Notes: generated by a model from the sequence alone, not told the origin. 64,000 nucleotides of DNA from Sphingomonas sp. BT-65 (GCF_026107375.2 NZ_JAPCIA010000001.1:2418001-2482000), one strand, 5' to 3'; shown: positions 16,975-27,312, counted from the stretch's first letter. Numbers and translations are program-made.

Positions 16975-18546
16975 TCAGTGCCGGAAGTGGCGCATTCCCG
17001 TGAACACCATCGCCAGCCCTGCCTCGTCGGCCGCCGCAATGACCTCCTCGTCGCGGATCGAGCCGCCAGGCTGGATCACCGCCGTCGCCCCCGCCTCCAC
17101 CGCCGCGAGCAGGCCGTCGGCGAAGGGGAAGAAGGCGTCCGAGGCGACTGCGCTGCCGATCGTGCGCGGCTCGGCCCAGCCGGCCTTGTCGGCGGCGTCC
17201 TTCGCCTTCCATGCGGCGATGCGCGCGGATTCGAGGCGGTTCATCTGCCCCGCGCCGACACCCGCGGTGCTGCCGTCCCTGGCATAGACGATCGCGTTCG
17301 ACTTGACGTGCTTGGCGACGGTCCAGGCGAACAGGCAGTCGGCGAGCTCTTGGCTCGTCGGCGCGCGCTTGGTCACGACCTTGAGGTCGGCCTCAGCCAC
17401 CCGGCCATTGTCGCGCGACTGGACCAGCGCGCCGCCCGCGATCGTCTTGAGCATCAGCCCCGGGCGCGCCGGATCGGGGAGCGCGTCGCACACCAGCAGG
17501 CGCAGGTTCTTCTTGGCGGCGAAGATCGCCTTCGCCTCGTCGCTCGCGCCGGGGGCGACGACGACTTCGGTGAAGATCTCGCTGATCGCCTTCGCCGTTT
17601 CCGCGTCGAGCGGACGGTTGAGCGCGATGATCCCGCCGAACGCCGACACCGAGTCGCAGGCGAGCGCGGCCTTGTAGGCGTCGACCAGCGTGTCGGCGGT
17701 GGCGACGCCGCAGGGGTTGGCGTGCTTGACGATCACCACCGTCGGCGGGCCGTCGCGGAATTCGCTGACCAGCTCGAGCGCGGCGTCGGCGTCGTTATAG
17801 TTGTTGTAGCTGAGCTCCTTGCCCTGGAGCTGCTCGGCCTGCGCGATACCCGAAGCGGCCGGCCCGGCGGGCAGATAGAGCGCCGCCGCCTGGTGGGGGT
17901 TCTCGCCATAGCGCAGTTCCTCGCCACGCTTGAACACGAGCGGCAACGTGGCCGGGAAGCGCTCGCTCTGATCGGCGAAGGCAAACCACGACGCGATCGC
18001 TGCGTCATATTGCGCGGTCAGCGCATAGGCCTTGGCGGCGAAGCGGCGGCGGTCTTCCAGATCGGTCTCGCCCTTGGCGACCACGTCATAGTCGGCGGGA
18101 TCGGTGACGATCGCGACATAGGCGTGGTTCTTGGCGGCCGAGCGCACCATCGACGGGCCGCCGATATCGATATTCTCAATGATCTCGTCGCGGTCCGCGC
18201 CCTTCGCGACGGTCTGGGCGAAGGGATAGAGGTTCACCACGACCAGGTCGATCATCCCGATCGCATGCTCGCCAGCCGAAGCCACGTGCTGCGCATCGTC
18301 GCGCACCGCGAGCAGCCCGCCATGGACCACCGGGTGCAGCGTCTTGACGCGGCCGTCCATCATCTCGGGGAAACCGGTGAGGTCGGAGATGTCGCGCACT
18401 GCGAGCCCGGCATCGCGCAGCGCCTTGGCGGTGCCGCCGGTCGAGACCAGCTCGACGCCCCTGGTGGCAAGCGCCTGGCCGAGTTCGACGATGCCGGTCT
18501 TGTCGGAGACCGAGAGAAGGGCGCGCTTGATGGGGATGCTGGTCAT
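16975..18546 (-). CDS. purH: Bifunctional AICAR formyltransferase / IMP cyclohydrolase
   Basis: This enzyme performs the last two steps of purine synthesis: formylation of AICAR and ring closure to IMP. At 523 residues it has the normal length. The N-terminal cyclohydrolase domain (MGS-like fold) starts [19 protein letters not shown]. The C-terminal transformylase domain contains [31 protein letters not shown] and [12 protein letters not shown]. The gene converges with the flippase gene with 3 bp between them. It is downstream of the heparinase gene, separated from it by a two-hairpin repeat. Confidence 0.97.
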   Translation of the reverse strand: MTSIPIKRALLSVSDKTGIVELGQALATRGVELVSTGGTAKALRDAGLAVRDISDLTGFPEMMDGRVKTLHPVVHGGLLAVRDDAQHVASAGEHAIGMIDLVVVNLYPFAQTVAKGADRDEIIENIDIGGPSMVRSAAKNHAYVAIVTDPADYDVVAKGETDLEDRRRFAAKAYALTAQYDAAIASWFAFADQSERFPATLPLVFKRGEELRYGENPHQAAALYLPAGPAASGIAQAEQLQGKELSYNNYNDADAALELVSEFRDGPPTVVIVKHANPCGVATADTLVDAYKAALACDSVSAFGGIIALNRPLDAETAKAISEIFTEVVVAPGASDEAKAIFAAKKNLRLLVCDALPDPARPGLMLKTIAGGALVQSRDNGRVAEADLKVVTKRAPTSQELADCLFAWTVAKHVKSNAIVYARDGSTAGVGAGQMNRLESARIAAWKAKDAADKAGWAEPRTIGSAVASDAFFPFADGLLAAVEAGATAVIQPGGSIRDEEVIAAADEAGLAMVFTGMRHFRH

Positions 18547-18589
18547 GGGCGGCGCTTTAGTCTGCGGAGCTTGCGCTGCAAGCCCCGAG

Positions 18590-18696
18590 TTGCGGCACCG
18601 GCCCGCTCCCCCACCCGGCCACCCAACGATAGTACCCTATGGGTGGCCGGGTGGGGGAGCGGGCCGGTGCCGCAACCGGTTCAGCTTTGCTGAACC
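18590..18696. repeat. Two-hairpin palindromic repeat, copy 2
   Basis: Arms 18590-18624 and 18641-18675 are perfect 35-bp reverse complements around a 16-nt loop (AACGATAGTACCCTAT). A second hairpin, GGTTCAGC-TTT-GCTGAACC, follows at 18678-18696. A GCTTGC-GCT-GCAAGC hairpin lies upstream at 18569-18583. The element fills the gap between the heparinase gene end and the purH start on the minus strand, so it would be in the purH leader if the genes share a transcript. Confidence 0.95.
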
Positions 18697-18702
18697 AGAA
18701 AA

Positions 18703-20451
18703 CTAACGCGCGCGGTGGAACAGCCAGGAGATGCTGGCGCCGCCCGGGGGGGACTCGCCGGTCAGCACAAGCTGCTGGGTTTCGCGCGGAATGCCGCGCC
18801 CGTCGACCCACACGCTTTCCTCGATCCCGAGCGCCGCGCCGCCCGCGCGGAACTGCCACGCCGCGCCCGAGGGCGTGCGGAGCAGCGCGCCCGCGCCGTC
18901 GGCGGTCGGCGAGATCTGCACCCCCGGATGAAGGTGGAAGCGGATCACGAAGGGGATCGGACCCGGCTTGCCCCGGCGGCCGGCGGGGATCAGGCTGTCC
19001 TCGCCGCGCACGTCACGCCCGTCGGCGCCGAGCGCGATGCGGCGGCGATGGATGACGCCGTGGCGCCGGACATAGCCGTCGTGGCTCGCCTCGATCCGGC
19101 TGGCCGTGTCGGTTTCCTGACGGCTGAGCTCCATCTCCGCAACGCCACGGCCGAGCGTGCCGTCGGGATGGATCGCGGTCGAGTTGCTGTCGCGGACCAC
19201 CAATGTCGAGTGCGCGGCGGTGGTGCGCAATCCCTCGGCGAGCCCGGCGGGAAGGCGCAGGTCCGCACCGCGTGCGCCGCCACAGCTCACGACGATGCGG
19301 TCGGGACCGTCGGAGAATTCAAAGGCGAGGGTAGAAGCGCAGCCGCCTTCCATCACGCGCGCGATCGGCGGCGGGGCGGCGTCGACGATCAGCACGGTGC
19401 GCTGCTGGGTGAGGCGCTGATAGCCCCATTCATGCGCCTGACGCAGCGGTCGGACGCGCACGCTGGTCGCCGCGACGATCTCGTCGATCCGGTCGCCACC
19501 AAGCGGCAAGCCACCCTGCCAGCTCGCGAGCCCGCGGTCGCCATGGCAGACGCCAAGCAATGCCGTGACCATCCTAGTAAGCGCACGGCTCTGCGTTTCA
19601 GGCGGATCGAGGCGGCGTGCCGCATAGGTCTCGCGCAGCAGCGTCAGCAGCATGATCGCGTCGAGCAATGCGAGCGGCGAGCGGCCGGTGATGCCGCCGT
19701 CCTCACTCACCGATCCCGCCAGCGCCCGGGCCAGACCCGCTTCGCCAAAGGCGCGGCGCGGATCGCCGCCGGGGATCATCAGCCCAGCCGCGAGCACGCC
19801 GCACCACGCCGCGATACGCGGTGCGCCGAGCGGGACGCGGTCGGCGGTGCGGTCAAGATGCCGCGCACCCCGCGCGAGCGTGTGCAGCACCTTCGAGCGA
19901 TAGACGAGATCGGTGCTGGAGAGGATCAGCGGCGCGTGTGCGGTCCAGAACAGGATGCGGCGGCCCCACAGATCCGCACGCCAGGCGGGATCGGTGACCT
20001 TGTCGGCATGGACGCCGAGCCATTTGCGCATCAGCGCCTCGGCCACCGGCGCGGCCTGTTGCCGGGTCGCGACCGTCGAGAGATCGCGCAGCCAGGCGAA
20101 GCTGTGGAAATAGTCGCCGAACGGTTTGGACCAGCCGGGCTTGGCCGGATCGAGCGTCACGACGACGTGGTTCTCGCCGCGGAAGGAGAGCTTGCCGTCG
20201 AGCAGCGCGTTGCCGCGCGCCGGATCGCCGAGAAAGGGATCGTCGGCGACCGCGATCAGCTTGAGCGGGTAGCGGCCCTTGAGCCGCAGGCCGTGGATCG
20301 GGGTGCGCCAGGTGAGACGATGGAAATGCTCGGACAGGCGATCGGCGAGCGAGAGGCCCCGGTCGCCTCCGGTCCGGATCAGCCGCTTGCCTTGCTCGAT
20401 CCCGTCGGCATTGGGCCCATCGACGGCGCGGTCGTCTTCCTGATCACTCAC
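18703..20451 (-). CDS. Heparinase II/III family protein
   Basis: A 582-residue protein with an alpha-helical toroid-like N-terminal half ([32 protein letters not shown]) and a C-terminal beta domain that includes [12 protein letters not shown] and [15 protein letters not shown], both typical of the heparinase II/III family. Members are polysaccharide lyases, but this alphaproteobacterial group has no tested substrate and no obvious signal peptide. Its ATG overlaps the rpe stop codon (ATGA). It probably forms one operon with rsmB, rpe and purH. A role in cell-surface polysaccharide turnover is inferred only. Confidence 0.88.
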   Translation of the reverse strand: MSDQEDDRAVDGPNADGIEQGKRLIRTGGDRGLSLADRLSEHFHRLTWRTPIHGLRLKGRYPLKLIAVADDPFLGDPARGNALLDGKLSFRGENHVVVTLDPAKPGWSKPFGDYFHSFAWLRDLSTVATRQQAAPVAEALMRKWLGVHADKVTDPAWRADLWGRRILFWTAHAPLILSSTDLVYRSKVLHTLARGARHLDRTADRVPLGAPRIAAWCGVLAAGLMIPGGDPRRAFGEAGLARALAGSVSEDGGITGRSPLALLDAIMLLTLLRETYAARRLDPPETQSRALTRMVTALLGVCHGDRGLASWQGGLPLGGDRIDEIVAATSVRVRPLRQAHEWGYQRLTQQRTVLIVDAAPPPIARVMEGGCASTLAFEFSDGPDRIVVSCGGARGADLRLPAGLAEGLRTTAAHSTLVVRDSNSTAIHPDGTLGRGVAEMELSRQETDTASRIEASHDGYVRRHGVIHRRRIALGADGRDVRGEDSLIPAGRRGKPGPIPFVIRFHLHPGVQISPTADGAGALLRTPSGAAWQFRAGGAALGIEESVWVDGRGIPRETQQLVLTGESPPGGASISWLFHRAR

Positions 20452-21107
20452 CCCGCGCGCAACGCCCGGATATTATCAGCATAGGCGGACGGGCCGCCCT
20501 TGAACGCCGCAGTGCCGGCGACCAGCGCGTCGGCGCCCGCGGCGATGACGCGCGCCGCATTGCCCTGATCGACTCCGCCATCGACCTCGAGATCGATGTG
20601 GCGGCCGCTGGTGTCGATCTTCGCACGCAATGCCGAAATCTTCGCAAGTTGGCTCTCGATGAATTTCTGGCCGCCGAAGCCTGGGTTGACGCTCATCACC
20701 AGGATCAGGTCGATCATGTCCATGACGTGATCGACCGCGTCGATCGGCGTCGCCGGATTGAGCACCACGCCGGCGCGCTTGCCGAGGCCCTTGATCGTCT
20801 GGATCGTGCGGTGGAGATGCGGACCGCTCTCGGGATGGACCGAGAGGCAATCGGCGCCGGCATCGGCGAACGCCTGGAGCATCGGATCGACCGGCGCGAT
20901 CATCAGGTGGACGTCGAACGGCTTGGCGCTGTGCGGGCGCAGCGCCTTGATCACCGCCGGGCCGATGGTGAGGTTGGGCACGAAATGGCCGTCCATCACG
21001 TCGATATGGATCCAGTCCGCCCCCGCCTCGTCGATCGCGCGCACTTCCTCCCCCAATTTGGCGAAGTCGGCGGAGAGGATCGAGGGGGCGATGCGGACGG
21101 AAGTCAT
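20448..21107 (-). CDS. rpe: Ribulose-phosphate 3-epimerase
   Basis: Interconverts ribulose 5-phosphate and xylulose 5-phosphate in the pentose phosphate pathway. It has 219 residues and forms a TIM barrel. Metal and substrate residues appear in [30 protein letters not shown] and [13 protein letters not shown], and the phosphate-binding [11 protein letters not shown] follows. The start overlaps the rsmB stop (ATGA) and the end overlaps the heparinase start (ATGA). Confidence 0.97.
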   Translation of the reverse strand: MTSVRIAPSILSADFAKLGEEVRAIDEAGADWIHIDVMDGHFVPNLTIGPAVIKALRPHSAKPFDVHLMIAPVDPMLQAFADAGADCLSVHPESGPHLHRTIQTIKGLGKRAGVVLNPATPIDAVDHVMDMIDLILVMSVNPGFGGQKFIESQLAKISALRAKIDTSGRHIDLEVDGGVDQGNAARVIAAGADALVAGTAAFKGGPSAYADNIRALRAG

Positions 21108-22390
21108 ATCGGTCCTTTAACATCTCCCGAATCGCCCGCAACACGCATGAGGCGCACCATGAAAAAGCCGTCGAGGCCGCCTTGTTCCGCGAGCATGCCG
21201 GGAAGCGTGCGCAGCCAGCCGCGCGCGTGCGCGACGAGGCCCTCGGGCAGCTCGTCGGCGAGGACGCGGTCGATCGCGAATTCCGGATGCTCGGCAAGGA
21301 ATCGCTCGATCTGGCGCTCGCCCTCCTCGGGCTCGAGCGAGCAGGTGGCGTAGACCAGCAGTCCGCCGGGGCGCACCCAGCGCGCGGCGCGGGGAAGCAG
21401 CTGCGCCTGAAGCTCGGCCATCTCGGCGATCACACGCGGGCGCACGCGGTGGAGCACGTCGGGATGGCGGCGGAAGATGCCGGTGGCGCTGCACGGCGCG
21501 TCGAGCAAGACCGCGTCGGCCTCGAAGCCCGGCTCCCAGGTCAGGAGATCGGCGGTGACGATGTTGGCCGAGAGACCGGTGCGGGCCAGATTCTCGGAAA
21601 GTCGCGCCAGACGACTTTCCGAGATGTCGACCGCGGTAACCTCCCAGCCGGAGGCGGCGAGCTGGAGCGTCTTGCCGCCCGGCGCGGCGCAGAGGTCGAG
21701 CACGCGGCCGGTACCGCCGCCGATCAGGCGTGCGGGCAGCGAGGCGGCGAGATCCTGCACCCACCAATGGCCCTCGGCATAGCCGGGTAGCTCGGGGACC
21801 GACGTGTCGCCAGTAATGCGGCGATGATTGGGAAGCAGGCTTTCGCCGCCGAGCTCCGTCACATCGCTTCGCAGCGTGAGATCGAGCAGCGGCGGCGCGG
21901 CGATGGCGGCGGCCGTGGCTTGCGCGACCCGCTCGCCCCAGTTGCCTGCGATGCGGGCATGGACCTGGGCGGGGAACGACGGATACTCCGGCAACGCGGC
22001 CCCGCTGCGGTTCAGCGTGCCGAACACGCCATGGACCAGCTTGCGCGGCCCCCCGTCGACCAACGGCAGCACGGTCGAGATCGCAGCATGGGGCGGGGTA
22101 CCGAGGCGGAGCGACTGGGCGAGCGCGATGCGCAGGGCGAAGCGGGCCTTGGCATCGTCGGGCAGGCGTTGGCGGGTCGCGCTGTCGATCAGCGCGTCGA
22201 GATCGGCGAGCCAGCGCAGCACCTCGGCGGTAATGGCATGGGCCAAGCCACGGTCAGGTGGCGGCAGCCCCGCAGTGGACGCATCGAGCGCCTGCTCGAT
22301 CGCGAGACCGCGGCGCAGCACCGCATCGAGCAGACGCAGCGCAGCCCGGCGTGCGGGGACGCCGGGCGGATCGGAAGGCGGACGCGCCAA
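21104..22390 (-). CDS. rsmB: RsmB-type 16S rRNA m5C methyltransferase
   Basis: A 428-residue protein with an N-terminal NusB-like RNA-binding domain (residues about 15-150) and a C-terminal SAM-dependent methyltransferase domain. It has the SAM motif [16 protein letters not shown], the catalytic-loop [16 protein letters not shown] and the second Cys in [15 protein letters not shown]. RsmB methylates C967 of 16S rRNA in E. coli; the alphaproteobacterial protein is assigned by homology and could have a related target. It lies 3 bp downstream of htpX, so it may share its transcript. Confidence 0.92.
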   Translation of the reverse strand: MARPPSDPPGVPARRAALRLLDAVLRRGLAIEQALDASTAGLPPPDRGLAHAITAEVLRWLADLDALIDSATRQRLPDDAKARFALRIALAQSLRLGTPPHAAISTVLPLVDGGPRKLVHGVFGTLNRSGAALPEYPSFPAQVHARIAGNWGERVAQATAAAIAAPPLLDLTLRSDVTELGGESLLPNHRRITGDTSVPELPGYAEGHWWVQDLAASLPARLIGGGTGRVLDLCAAPGGKTLQLAASGWEVTAVDISESRLARLSENLARTGLSANIVTADLLTWEPGFEADAVLLDAPCSATGIFRRHPDVLHRVRPRVIAEMAELQAQLLPRAARWVRPGGLLVYATCSLEPEEGERQIERFLAEHPEFAIDRVLADELPEGLVAHARGWLRTLPGMLAEQGGLDGFFMVRLMRVAGDSGDVKGPI

Positions 22391-22393
22391 GGC

Positions 22394-23380
22394 CTAGCCG
22401 CGCCGATTGGGATCGAGGGCGCTGCTGGAGCGGCGGGGCACCGGTTTGATGCCGAGCGCGGAAGGTCGGGTGGTTGACATAGCTGACAGATTCGAGGGGG
22501 TTTCCGGCGAGGTGTCAACCGCGGCCGGGGCACCCATTTCCTGCGCGAGGGCTTCCAGCGCAGCGATGCGGTTGCCGGTGTCGGGGTGAGTCGAGAACAG
22601 GCTGTCGCCGCCGCGGGCGAGGCCGGGGACGATGTAGAGCTGCGCGGCGGCGGGGACGCGTTCGGCGACCGGGTTGGGCACCGCCGCGGCGCCGCGGGCG
22701 AGCTTGGCCAGCGCCGAGGCGAGCGCGCGCGGGTTGCCCGAGATCTCCGCGCCGCCGCGATCGGCGCCGTACTCGCGCGTGCGGCTGATCGCCATCTGCA
22801 CGATCATCGCGGCGAAGGGCGCGACGATCACCGCGAGGATCGTGGCGAAGATCGCGCTGCGATCATTCCCGCCGCGGAAGAACATGCCGAAATTGGCGAG
22901 CATCGAGATCGCGCCGGCGATCGTCGCGACCATCGTCATGATCAGCGTGTCGCGGTTGCGGACATGGGCGAGCTCGTGCGCCATCACGCCGGCGATCTCG
23001 TCACGATCGAGGAGATTGAGCAGCCCGGTGGTCGCCGCGACCGCCGCATTCTCGGGATTGCGGCCGGTGGCGAAGGCGTTGGGGTGGGGCGAATCGATGA
23101 CGTACACTTTCGGCATCGGCAGACCCGCACGCTGCGCGAGATCCGCGACGAGCCCGTGGAATTCGGGCGCGGTGGCCGCATCGACCTGACGCGCGCCGTG
23201 CATCTTCAGCACGATCTTGTCGGCGTTCCAGTAGGTAAAGAGGTTCATCCCCACCGCGACCAGCAGCGCGATGATCATCCCGCCGCGCCCGCCGATGGTG
23301 AAACCCAATGCCATGAACAGCGCGGTCAGCGCCGCGAGCAACATGGCCGTCTTGAAACCGTTCACTTGGATATGCTCCAT
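22394..23380 (-). CDS. htpX: Zinc metalloprotease HtpX
   Basis: An inner-membrane zinc protease of the M48B family that clears misfolded membrane proteins. It has 328 residues, two N-terminal membrane spans ([34 protein letters not shown]), the HExxH site in [14 protein letters not shown], two further spans, and the third zinc ligand in SRTREYGAD. The C-terminal tail of about 50 residues is Ser/Pro-rich. No Shine-Dalgarno sequence is visible before the ATG at 23380: only CTACTAA separates it from the base of a 32-bp hairpin repeat. The real start could be further in. Confidence 0.95.
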   Translation of the reverse strand: MEHIQVNGFKTAMLLAALTALFMALGFTIGGRGGMIIALLVAVGMNLFTYWNADKIVLKMHGARQVDAATAPEFHGLVADLAQRAGLPMPKVYVIDSPHPNAFATGRNPENAAVAATTGLLNLLDRDEIAGVMAHELAHVRNRDTLIMTMVATIAGAISMLANFGMFFRGGNDRSAIFATILAVIVAPFAAMIVQMAISRTREYGADRGGAEISGNPRALASALAKLARGAAAVPNPVAERVPAAAQLYIVPGLARGGDSLFSTHPDTGNRIAALEALAQEMGAPAAVDTSPETPSNLSAMSTTRPSALGIKPVPRRSSSALDPNRRG

Positions 23381-23387
23381 TTAGTAG

Positions 23388-23482
23388 CGGTACCAGCCCG
23401 CTCCCCCACCCGGCCACCCAACGGCAGTATCATATGGGTGGCCGGGTGGGGGAGCGGGCTGGTACCGGTCGGCGAAGCCGAC
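23388..23482. repeat. Two-hairpin palindromic repeat, copy 3
   Basis: Arms 23388-23419 and 23436-23467 are perfect 32-bp reverse complements around the loop AACGGCAGTATCATAT. A second hairpin, GTCGGC-GAA-GCCGAC, follows directly at 23468-23482. Compared with copies 1 and 2 the outer part of the stem differs (GGTACCAG instead of GGCACCGG), with the matching change in the other arm. It lies in the leader of htpX. Confidence 0.95.
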
Positions 23483-23537
23483 TAACCACATCCCCAATGT
23501 GGGGGATCGAAGCCATCGCCGCAATCAGGACCGACTT

Positions 23538-23699
23538 ATGGGCAAGCGCCCCGATCACGTGAAGCCGCCCGCCTATCTCTCGAAGAGCCCGCCGGTGCCC
23601 AAGCCCGAGCCGGGGAAGAAGGCGGAGACCGATCCGCTCGGCGAGGATCCAACGCGCTACGGCGATTGGGAGCGCAAGGGGATCGCGGTCGATTTTTGA
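23538..23699 (+). CDS. DUF1674 / SDHAF4-like small protein
   Basis: A 53-residue basic, proline-rich protein ending in DPTRYGDWERKGIAVDF, the hallmark of the DUF1674 family. The mitochondrial relative (SDHAF4/Sdh8) helps assemble the flavoprotein subunit of succinate dehydrogenase; a similar role here is inferred. The ATG at 23538 follows AGGA with 8-nt spacing and gives the normal family length; an upstream in-frame start at 23499 does not. The region between it and copy 3 contains an ATCCCC-N6-GGGGAT palindrome (23490-23507) of unknown role. Confidence 0.85.
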   Translation: MGKRPDHVKPPAYLSKSPPVPKPEPGKKAETDPLGEDPTRYGDWERKGIAVDF

Positions 23700-23723
23700 G
23701 TTCGGCGATTCATATCTATCACG

Positions 23724-23816
23724 CCGTCATGCTGAACTTGTTTCAGCATCCATCGTGCCACCAGCGACCTGGTCGCGTGTGGAGAAATGGACCCTGAAAC
23801 AAGTTCAGGGCGACGG
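23724..23816. repeat. Imperfect inverted repeat between convergent genes
   Basis: Left arm 23724-23753 includes CTGAACTTGTTTCAG and right arm 23787-23816 includes its complement CTGAAACAAGTTCAG, each with extra pairing (CCGTC with GACGG, TCCAT with ATGGA) interrupted by 2-nt mismatches. It lies between the convergent DUF1674 and DUF1697 genes and could end both transcripts as a folded RNA. The internal spacer is 33 bp. It differs from the two-hairpin family. Confidence 0.85.
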
Positions 23817-23838
23817 TAGAGTATGGTGACGGAAAGGA

Positions 23839-24369
23839 TCAGAGCGCGTCGCGGATCTTGAGCACGGTGTTCCAGTTGCGCGCGGTGTTGACCGGATCGA
23901 GCTTGGCCTTGCTCATCGCCGGGTGGAGGGTCGAGCGGCCCTGGCCGTCCGGGAAATCGATATAGAGTTCGCGCCCCACGGCATGCATGCGTTCGGGACC
24001 GTCGTGGCGTTCCGCGAGGCTCGCAACCGCCGCTTTATCGACCGGGGCGCGGTGGAAGGTGACGACGACGAAACTCGGGCGTTCGCTGGTGGCTTCGGGG
24101 AAAGGGTTGGCGGCGACGATCGCTGCCATCTCCTGGGGCGAGCGCACGAAGATCTCGGACTTGAGACCAGTCTCCTTCGCCAGCGCGTCGTGAAGCTTCT
24201 TCTCGAGCGCGGCGGCGTCCTTCTCGTCGGCGGTGAACACGACATTGCCCGAGGCGAGCAATGTCTTGACGTCAGTGAAGCCCATGCTCTCGACCACGGC
24301 CTTGAGCTCAGCCGATTTGAGCTGGCGCTTGCCGAGGTTGATGCCACGCAGCAGCGCCGCCCATCTCAT
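23839..24369 (-). CDS. DUF1697 protein
   Basis: A 176-residue soluble protein with the family start [16 protein letters not shown] and the internal LLASGNVVF pattern. The function of DUF1697 is not known; it has a ferredoxin-like fold. The ATG overlaps the gpsA stop codon (ATGA), so it is the last gene of a tsaD-gpsA-DUF1697 operon. I infer no role from that position. Confidence 0.88.
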   Translation of the reverse strand: MRWAALLRGINLGKRQLKSAELKAVVESMGFTDVKTLLASGNVVFTADEKDAAALEKKLHDALAKETGLKSEIFVRSPQEMAAIVAANPFPEATSERPSFVVVTFHRAPVDKAAVASLAERHDGPERMHAVGRELYIDFPDGQGRSTLHPAMSKAKLDPVNTARNWNTVLKIRDAL

Positions 24370-25343
24370 GCGTGTTCCTCCCGGAGCGGCCGGCTGAGCA
24401 GCGCGTCCACGACCGCGCCGACCGGCGTGCCCTCGAGCAATGCGCAGACCGCTTCGGTCACCGGCATGTCCACCCCCGCCGCCTTCGCCGCCTCGCGCAG
24501 CACCGGCGCGGTGGCGGCACCCTCGGCGACGGTGCGGCGGTCGGCGAGCAGCTCGGCGGCGCTGCGGCCCTGACCAAGGCCGACGCCGAGCGAGAAATTG
24601 CGCGAATTGGTCGAGGAGCAGGTGAGCACGAGATCGCCGAGCCCCGACAGGCCCGCCAGCGTCTCGGGCCGGCCGCCGCGCGCGACCCCGAAGCGAGTCA
24701 TCTCGGCAAAGCCGCGCGCGATCAGCGCGGCACGGGCGTTGAGCCCGAGCCCCGCGCCCTCGACCACGCCGCAGGCGATGGCGAGCACGTTCTTGACCGC
24801 GCCGCCGATCTCCGCGCCGGCGACGTCGGAGGAGCCATAGGTGCGGAAAGCAGGACCCGCGAGGCGCGCGGCAAGGCGATCGCGTAAATCATCGTCCTCG
24901 CAGGCGAGCGTGACCGCGGTGGGCAGCCCCTTGGCGACCTCGTGCGCAAAGGTGGGTCCCGAGAGTACCGCCACCGGCGCGTCGGGATGCAGCTCGCGGG
25001 CGACTTCGGCGACGAGCTTCTGGGTGCCGGCCTCGATCCCCTTGGCGCAGAGTACCAGCGGGCGGCCGGCGACGGGCAGATCGGCGAGCACCGAACGCAG
25101 GAACTGGGCCGGAACGACGACCAGCAGCACTTCGGCGTCAGCGAGATCGGCGAGATCGCCGGTGGCGCGGATCGACGGAGAGAGCGGGACGCCGGGGAGG
25201 AACAGCGTATTTTCATTCGCGGCGTTGACTGACGCAACGACGTCATCCTCACGCGCCCACAGTGTAACCGGCTCGCCGCCGCGTGCCGCGACTTGGGCGA
25301 GGGCGGTACCCCAGGCGCCGCCGCCAACTACGCCGATCCTCAT
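24366..25343 (-). CDS. gpsA: Glycerol-3-phosphate dehydrogenase [NAD(P)+]
   Basis: Reduces dihydroxyacetone phosphate to sn-glycerol 3-phosphate, the backbone for phospholipids. The 325-residue protein has the NAD(P) motif [13 protein letters not shown], the conserved [23 protein letters not shown], and the catalytic Lys in [12 protein letters not shown]. It is coupled by 4-bp overlaps to tsaD before it and DUF1697 after it; tsaD-gpsA is a common alphaproteobacterial pair. Confidence 0.97.
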   Translation of the reverse strand: MRIGVVGGGAWGTALAQVAARGGEPVTLWAREDDVVASVNAANENTLFLPGVPLSPSIRATGDLADLADAEVLLVVVPAQFLRSVLADLPVAGRPLVLCAKGIEAGTQKLVAEVARELHPDAPVAVLSGPTFAHEVAKGLPTAVTLACEDDDLRDRLAARLAGPAFRTYGSSDVAGAEIGGAVKNVLAIACGVVEGAGLGLNARAALIARGFAEMTRFGVARGGRPETLAGLSGLGDLVLTCSSTNSRNFSLGVGLGQGRSAAELLADRRTVAEGAATAPVLREAAKAAGVDMPVTEAVCALLEGTPVGAVVDALLSRPLREEHA

Positions 25344-26365
25344 CCCTTCACCCCCGCTCCCCGGACCTTCTCCGCATCCGGATCGAGCGGCCAGCGCGGG
25401 CGCGCGGGCAGGTCGAGCGGATCGATGAGGCCGAGCGCGAACCGCTCGGCCCCGGCCCAGGCGATCATGGCGGCATTGTCGGTGCAGAGCCAGAGCGGCG
25501 GGGCGATGAACGGCAAGCCATGCTCGGCAGCGAGCGTGGTGAGCGCGGTCCGGACGGCGGTGTTGGCCGCAACCCCGCCGGCGACGACGAGCGCGGTCGC
25601 CTGCGGCGCCTTGCCGAGCGCGATGCGCGTGCGATCGACCAGGCAGTCGACCACCGCCTGCTGGAACGAGGCGGCGAGATCGGCGGCCGGGAACTTGCCG
25701 ACCTTGCGCGCAACGTCGCTTTTCAAGCCCGCGAAGGAGAAATGCGGCTCGCCCGAACCGACCAGCGGGCGGGGGAGCGGCACGGCGCGGGGGTCACCCT
25801 CCAGCGCGGCGCGTTCGACCGCGGGGCCGCCGGGAAAGCCGAGGCCGAGCAGCTTGGCGGTCTTGTCGAACGCCTCGCCCGCGGCATCGTCGATCGTGGT
25901 GGCGAGGCGGCGGTAGCGGCCGACGCCCTCGACCAGCAGCAGCTGGCAATGCCCGCCCGAGACGAGCAGCAGCAGATAGGGGAAGGCGAGGTCCGGCTCG
26001 GCAAGGCGCGGCGAGAGCGCGTGCCCCTCGAGATGGTTGACCGCGACCAGCGGCTTGTTCGCGGCATGCGCCAGCGCCTTGCCAGTGACAAGCCCAACCA
26101 TGACGCCACCGATCAGCCCGGGGCCGGCGGTGGCGGCGATCGCGTCGACATCGGCGAGGCGCACCTTCGCCTCGTCGAGCGCCGCTTCGATCAGCGGCCC
26201 CAGCGCCTCGACATGCGCGCGTGCCGCGATCTCGGGCACCACGCCGCCGAACGGGCGATGCGCCTCATCCTGCCGCGCCAGCCGGTGGGACAGGATCGTG
26301 CGATCACTGGTCACCAGCGCAGCGGCGGTTTCGTCACAACTCGATTCGAGGCCGAGGATCAGCAT
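25340..26365 (-). CDS. tsaD: tRNA N6-adenosine threonylcarbamoyltransferase
   Basis: Transfers threonylcarbamoyl to A37 of ANN-reading tRNAs, working with TsaB and TsaE. It is 341 residues long, with [17 protein letters not shown], the metal-binding HLEGH motif ([12 protein letters not shown]), and [14 protein letters not shown] of the ASKHA fold. It is the first gene in the coupled tsaD-gpsA-DUF1697 unit. A 39-bp gap separates it from the end of the DUF1801 gene. Confidence 0.97.
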   Translation of the reverse strand: MLILGLESSCDETAAALVTSDRTILSHRLARQDEAHRPFGGVVPEIAARAHVEALGPLIEAALDEAKVRLADVDAIAATAGPGLIGGVMVGLVTGKALAHAANKPLVAVNHLEGHALSPRLAEPDLAFPYLLLLVSGGHCQLLLVEGVGRYRRLATTIDDAAGEAFDKTAKLLGLGFPGGPAVERAALEGDPRAVPLPRPLVGSGEPHFSFAGLKSDVARKVGKFPAADLAASFQQAVVDCLVDRTRIALGKAPQATALVVAGGVAANTAVRTALTTLAAEHGLPFIAPPLWLCTDNAAMIAWAGAERFALGLIDPLDLPARPRWPLDPDAEKVRGAGVKG

Positions 26366-26404
26366 CGCGCCGATCTAGGGAGTCGCGGTCAGCTTGTCGA
26401 AGGC

Positions 26405-26755
26405 TCAGGGATTTTGATCCTTTCTGGAAGCGAGGGCGAGCTTCTCGACGAGCGCGTCAGGGATTGGTTGGCTCGGCGAGAAGGTGACGCCGGTCTTGGT
26501 CGACTTGAGTCCGGCAGCGGCAATGTCGCCGGCATGCGACGCGATCGCGGAAGGCGATAGGTAAAGGCCGCATTGCTTACTGAAAGCGGCATAACCGGCG
26601 ACGATGGATTGTCCGATCCTGAACCCGGGCATTTTATAGGCAATGACTTCCTCGGCGTCAGGCAGCGCGTGCGCAAGTTGTGTGCGCAATCGAACCAGCA
26701 GCGGGCGAAGGGCTTCAGGAGCCTCGGCGATATAGGCATCGTGGTCAGCAACCAT
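26405..26755 (-). CDS. DUF1801 (YdhG-like) protein
   Basis: A 116-residue protein of the DUF1801 group (related to Bacillus YdhG/Fra-type proteins; some are described as iron chaperones, which is not shown for this branch). It has VIAYKMPGFRIG and AYAAFSKQCGLYLSP-like core segments with a Cys in KQCGLYL. It is the last gene of the ArsR-led operon, 9 bp after the SRPBCC gene. In other alphaproteobacteria DUF1801 genes are often found with SRPBCC and ArsR genes. Confidence 0.8.
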   Translation of the reverse strand: MVADHDAYIAEAPEALRPLLVRLRTQLAHALPDAEEVIAYKMPGFRIGQSIVAGYAAFSKQCGLYLSPSAIASHAGDIAAAGLKSTKTGVTFSPSQPIPDALVEKLALASRKDQNP

Positions 26756-26764
26756 GATCGGTGC

Positions 26765-27307
26765 TCAAGACTGGGCGAGCGATGCCGCCACCTTCGCCTC
26801 CGACTCGGCGTGTAGCGCCCAGAAGTCGCGCACCGGCTCGCCCTTGAGCAGGCCTTCGAGCACGGCGAGGTGCGAATGCCAGCCGCCGCCGAAATTGGCC
26901 ATCGGGCCGGGGCCGGTAATGCCGCTATGGGTGAGGACGAGACGGGTCTTGTCGGCACCCTCGGCGAACAGCTCGAAACGGGCGGTGCCCTCCTTGCCCT
27001 CGTCCCAGCTGATCGCGAAGACGTGCGGCGGGTCGAACTCGACCACCGTCTCGCGCCCGACCGCGCCCTTCCACTTGGCGTATTCGGCCGGATAGGGGAC
27101 GTCGTCGGCGGAGAGATTGTCATGGTCGAACACCAGCTCGACCGTTTCGCCGACGCCATGCGCATCGCTGCCGCCGGAGAACCATTGGTAGCGCAGTTCC
27201 GCCTGGGTGAGGTAGCGCCACACCGTCTCGGGCCCGGCGTCGAGGATGCGCACCATGCGCAGCGTGTCCGGGGCGAGGACTTCCATATCTGCCAGCGTGT
27301 CGGTCAT
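26765..27307 (-). CDS. SRPBCC (AHSA1-like) protein 1
   Basis: A 180-residue START/Bet v 1-fold protein of the AHSA1-like group. The pattern RILDAGPETVWRYLTQAELRYQWFSGG and the tail GWHSHLAVLEGLL are typical. These proteins bind hydrophobic ligands, but no ligand is known here. The ATG at 27307 is chosen because GGAG lies 8 nt upstream; a GTG at 27316 overlaps the previous stop (GTGA) but has no spaced ribosome-binding site. It follows a second SRPBCC gene of the same operon. Confidence 0.85.
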   Translation of the reverse strand: MTDTLADMEVLAPDTLRMVRILDAGPETVWRYLTQAELRYQWFSGGSDAHGVGETVELVFDHDNLSADDVPYPAEYAKWKGAVGRETVVEFDPPHVFAISWDEGKEGTARFELFAEGADKTRLVLTHSGITGPGPMANFGGGWHSHLAVLEGLLKGEPVRDFWALHAESEAKVAASLAQS

Positions 27308-27312
27308 CGGGG

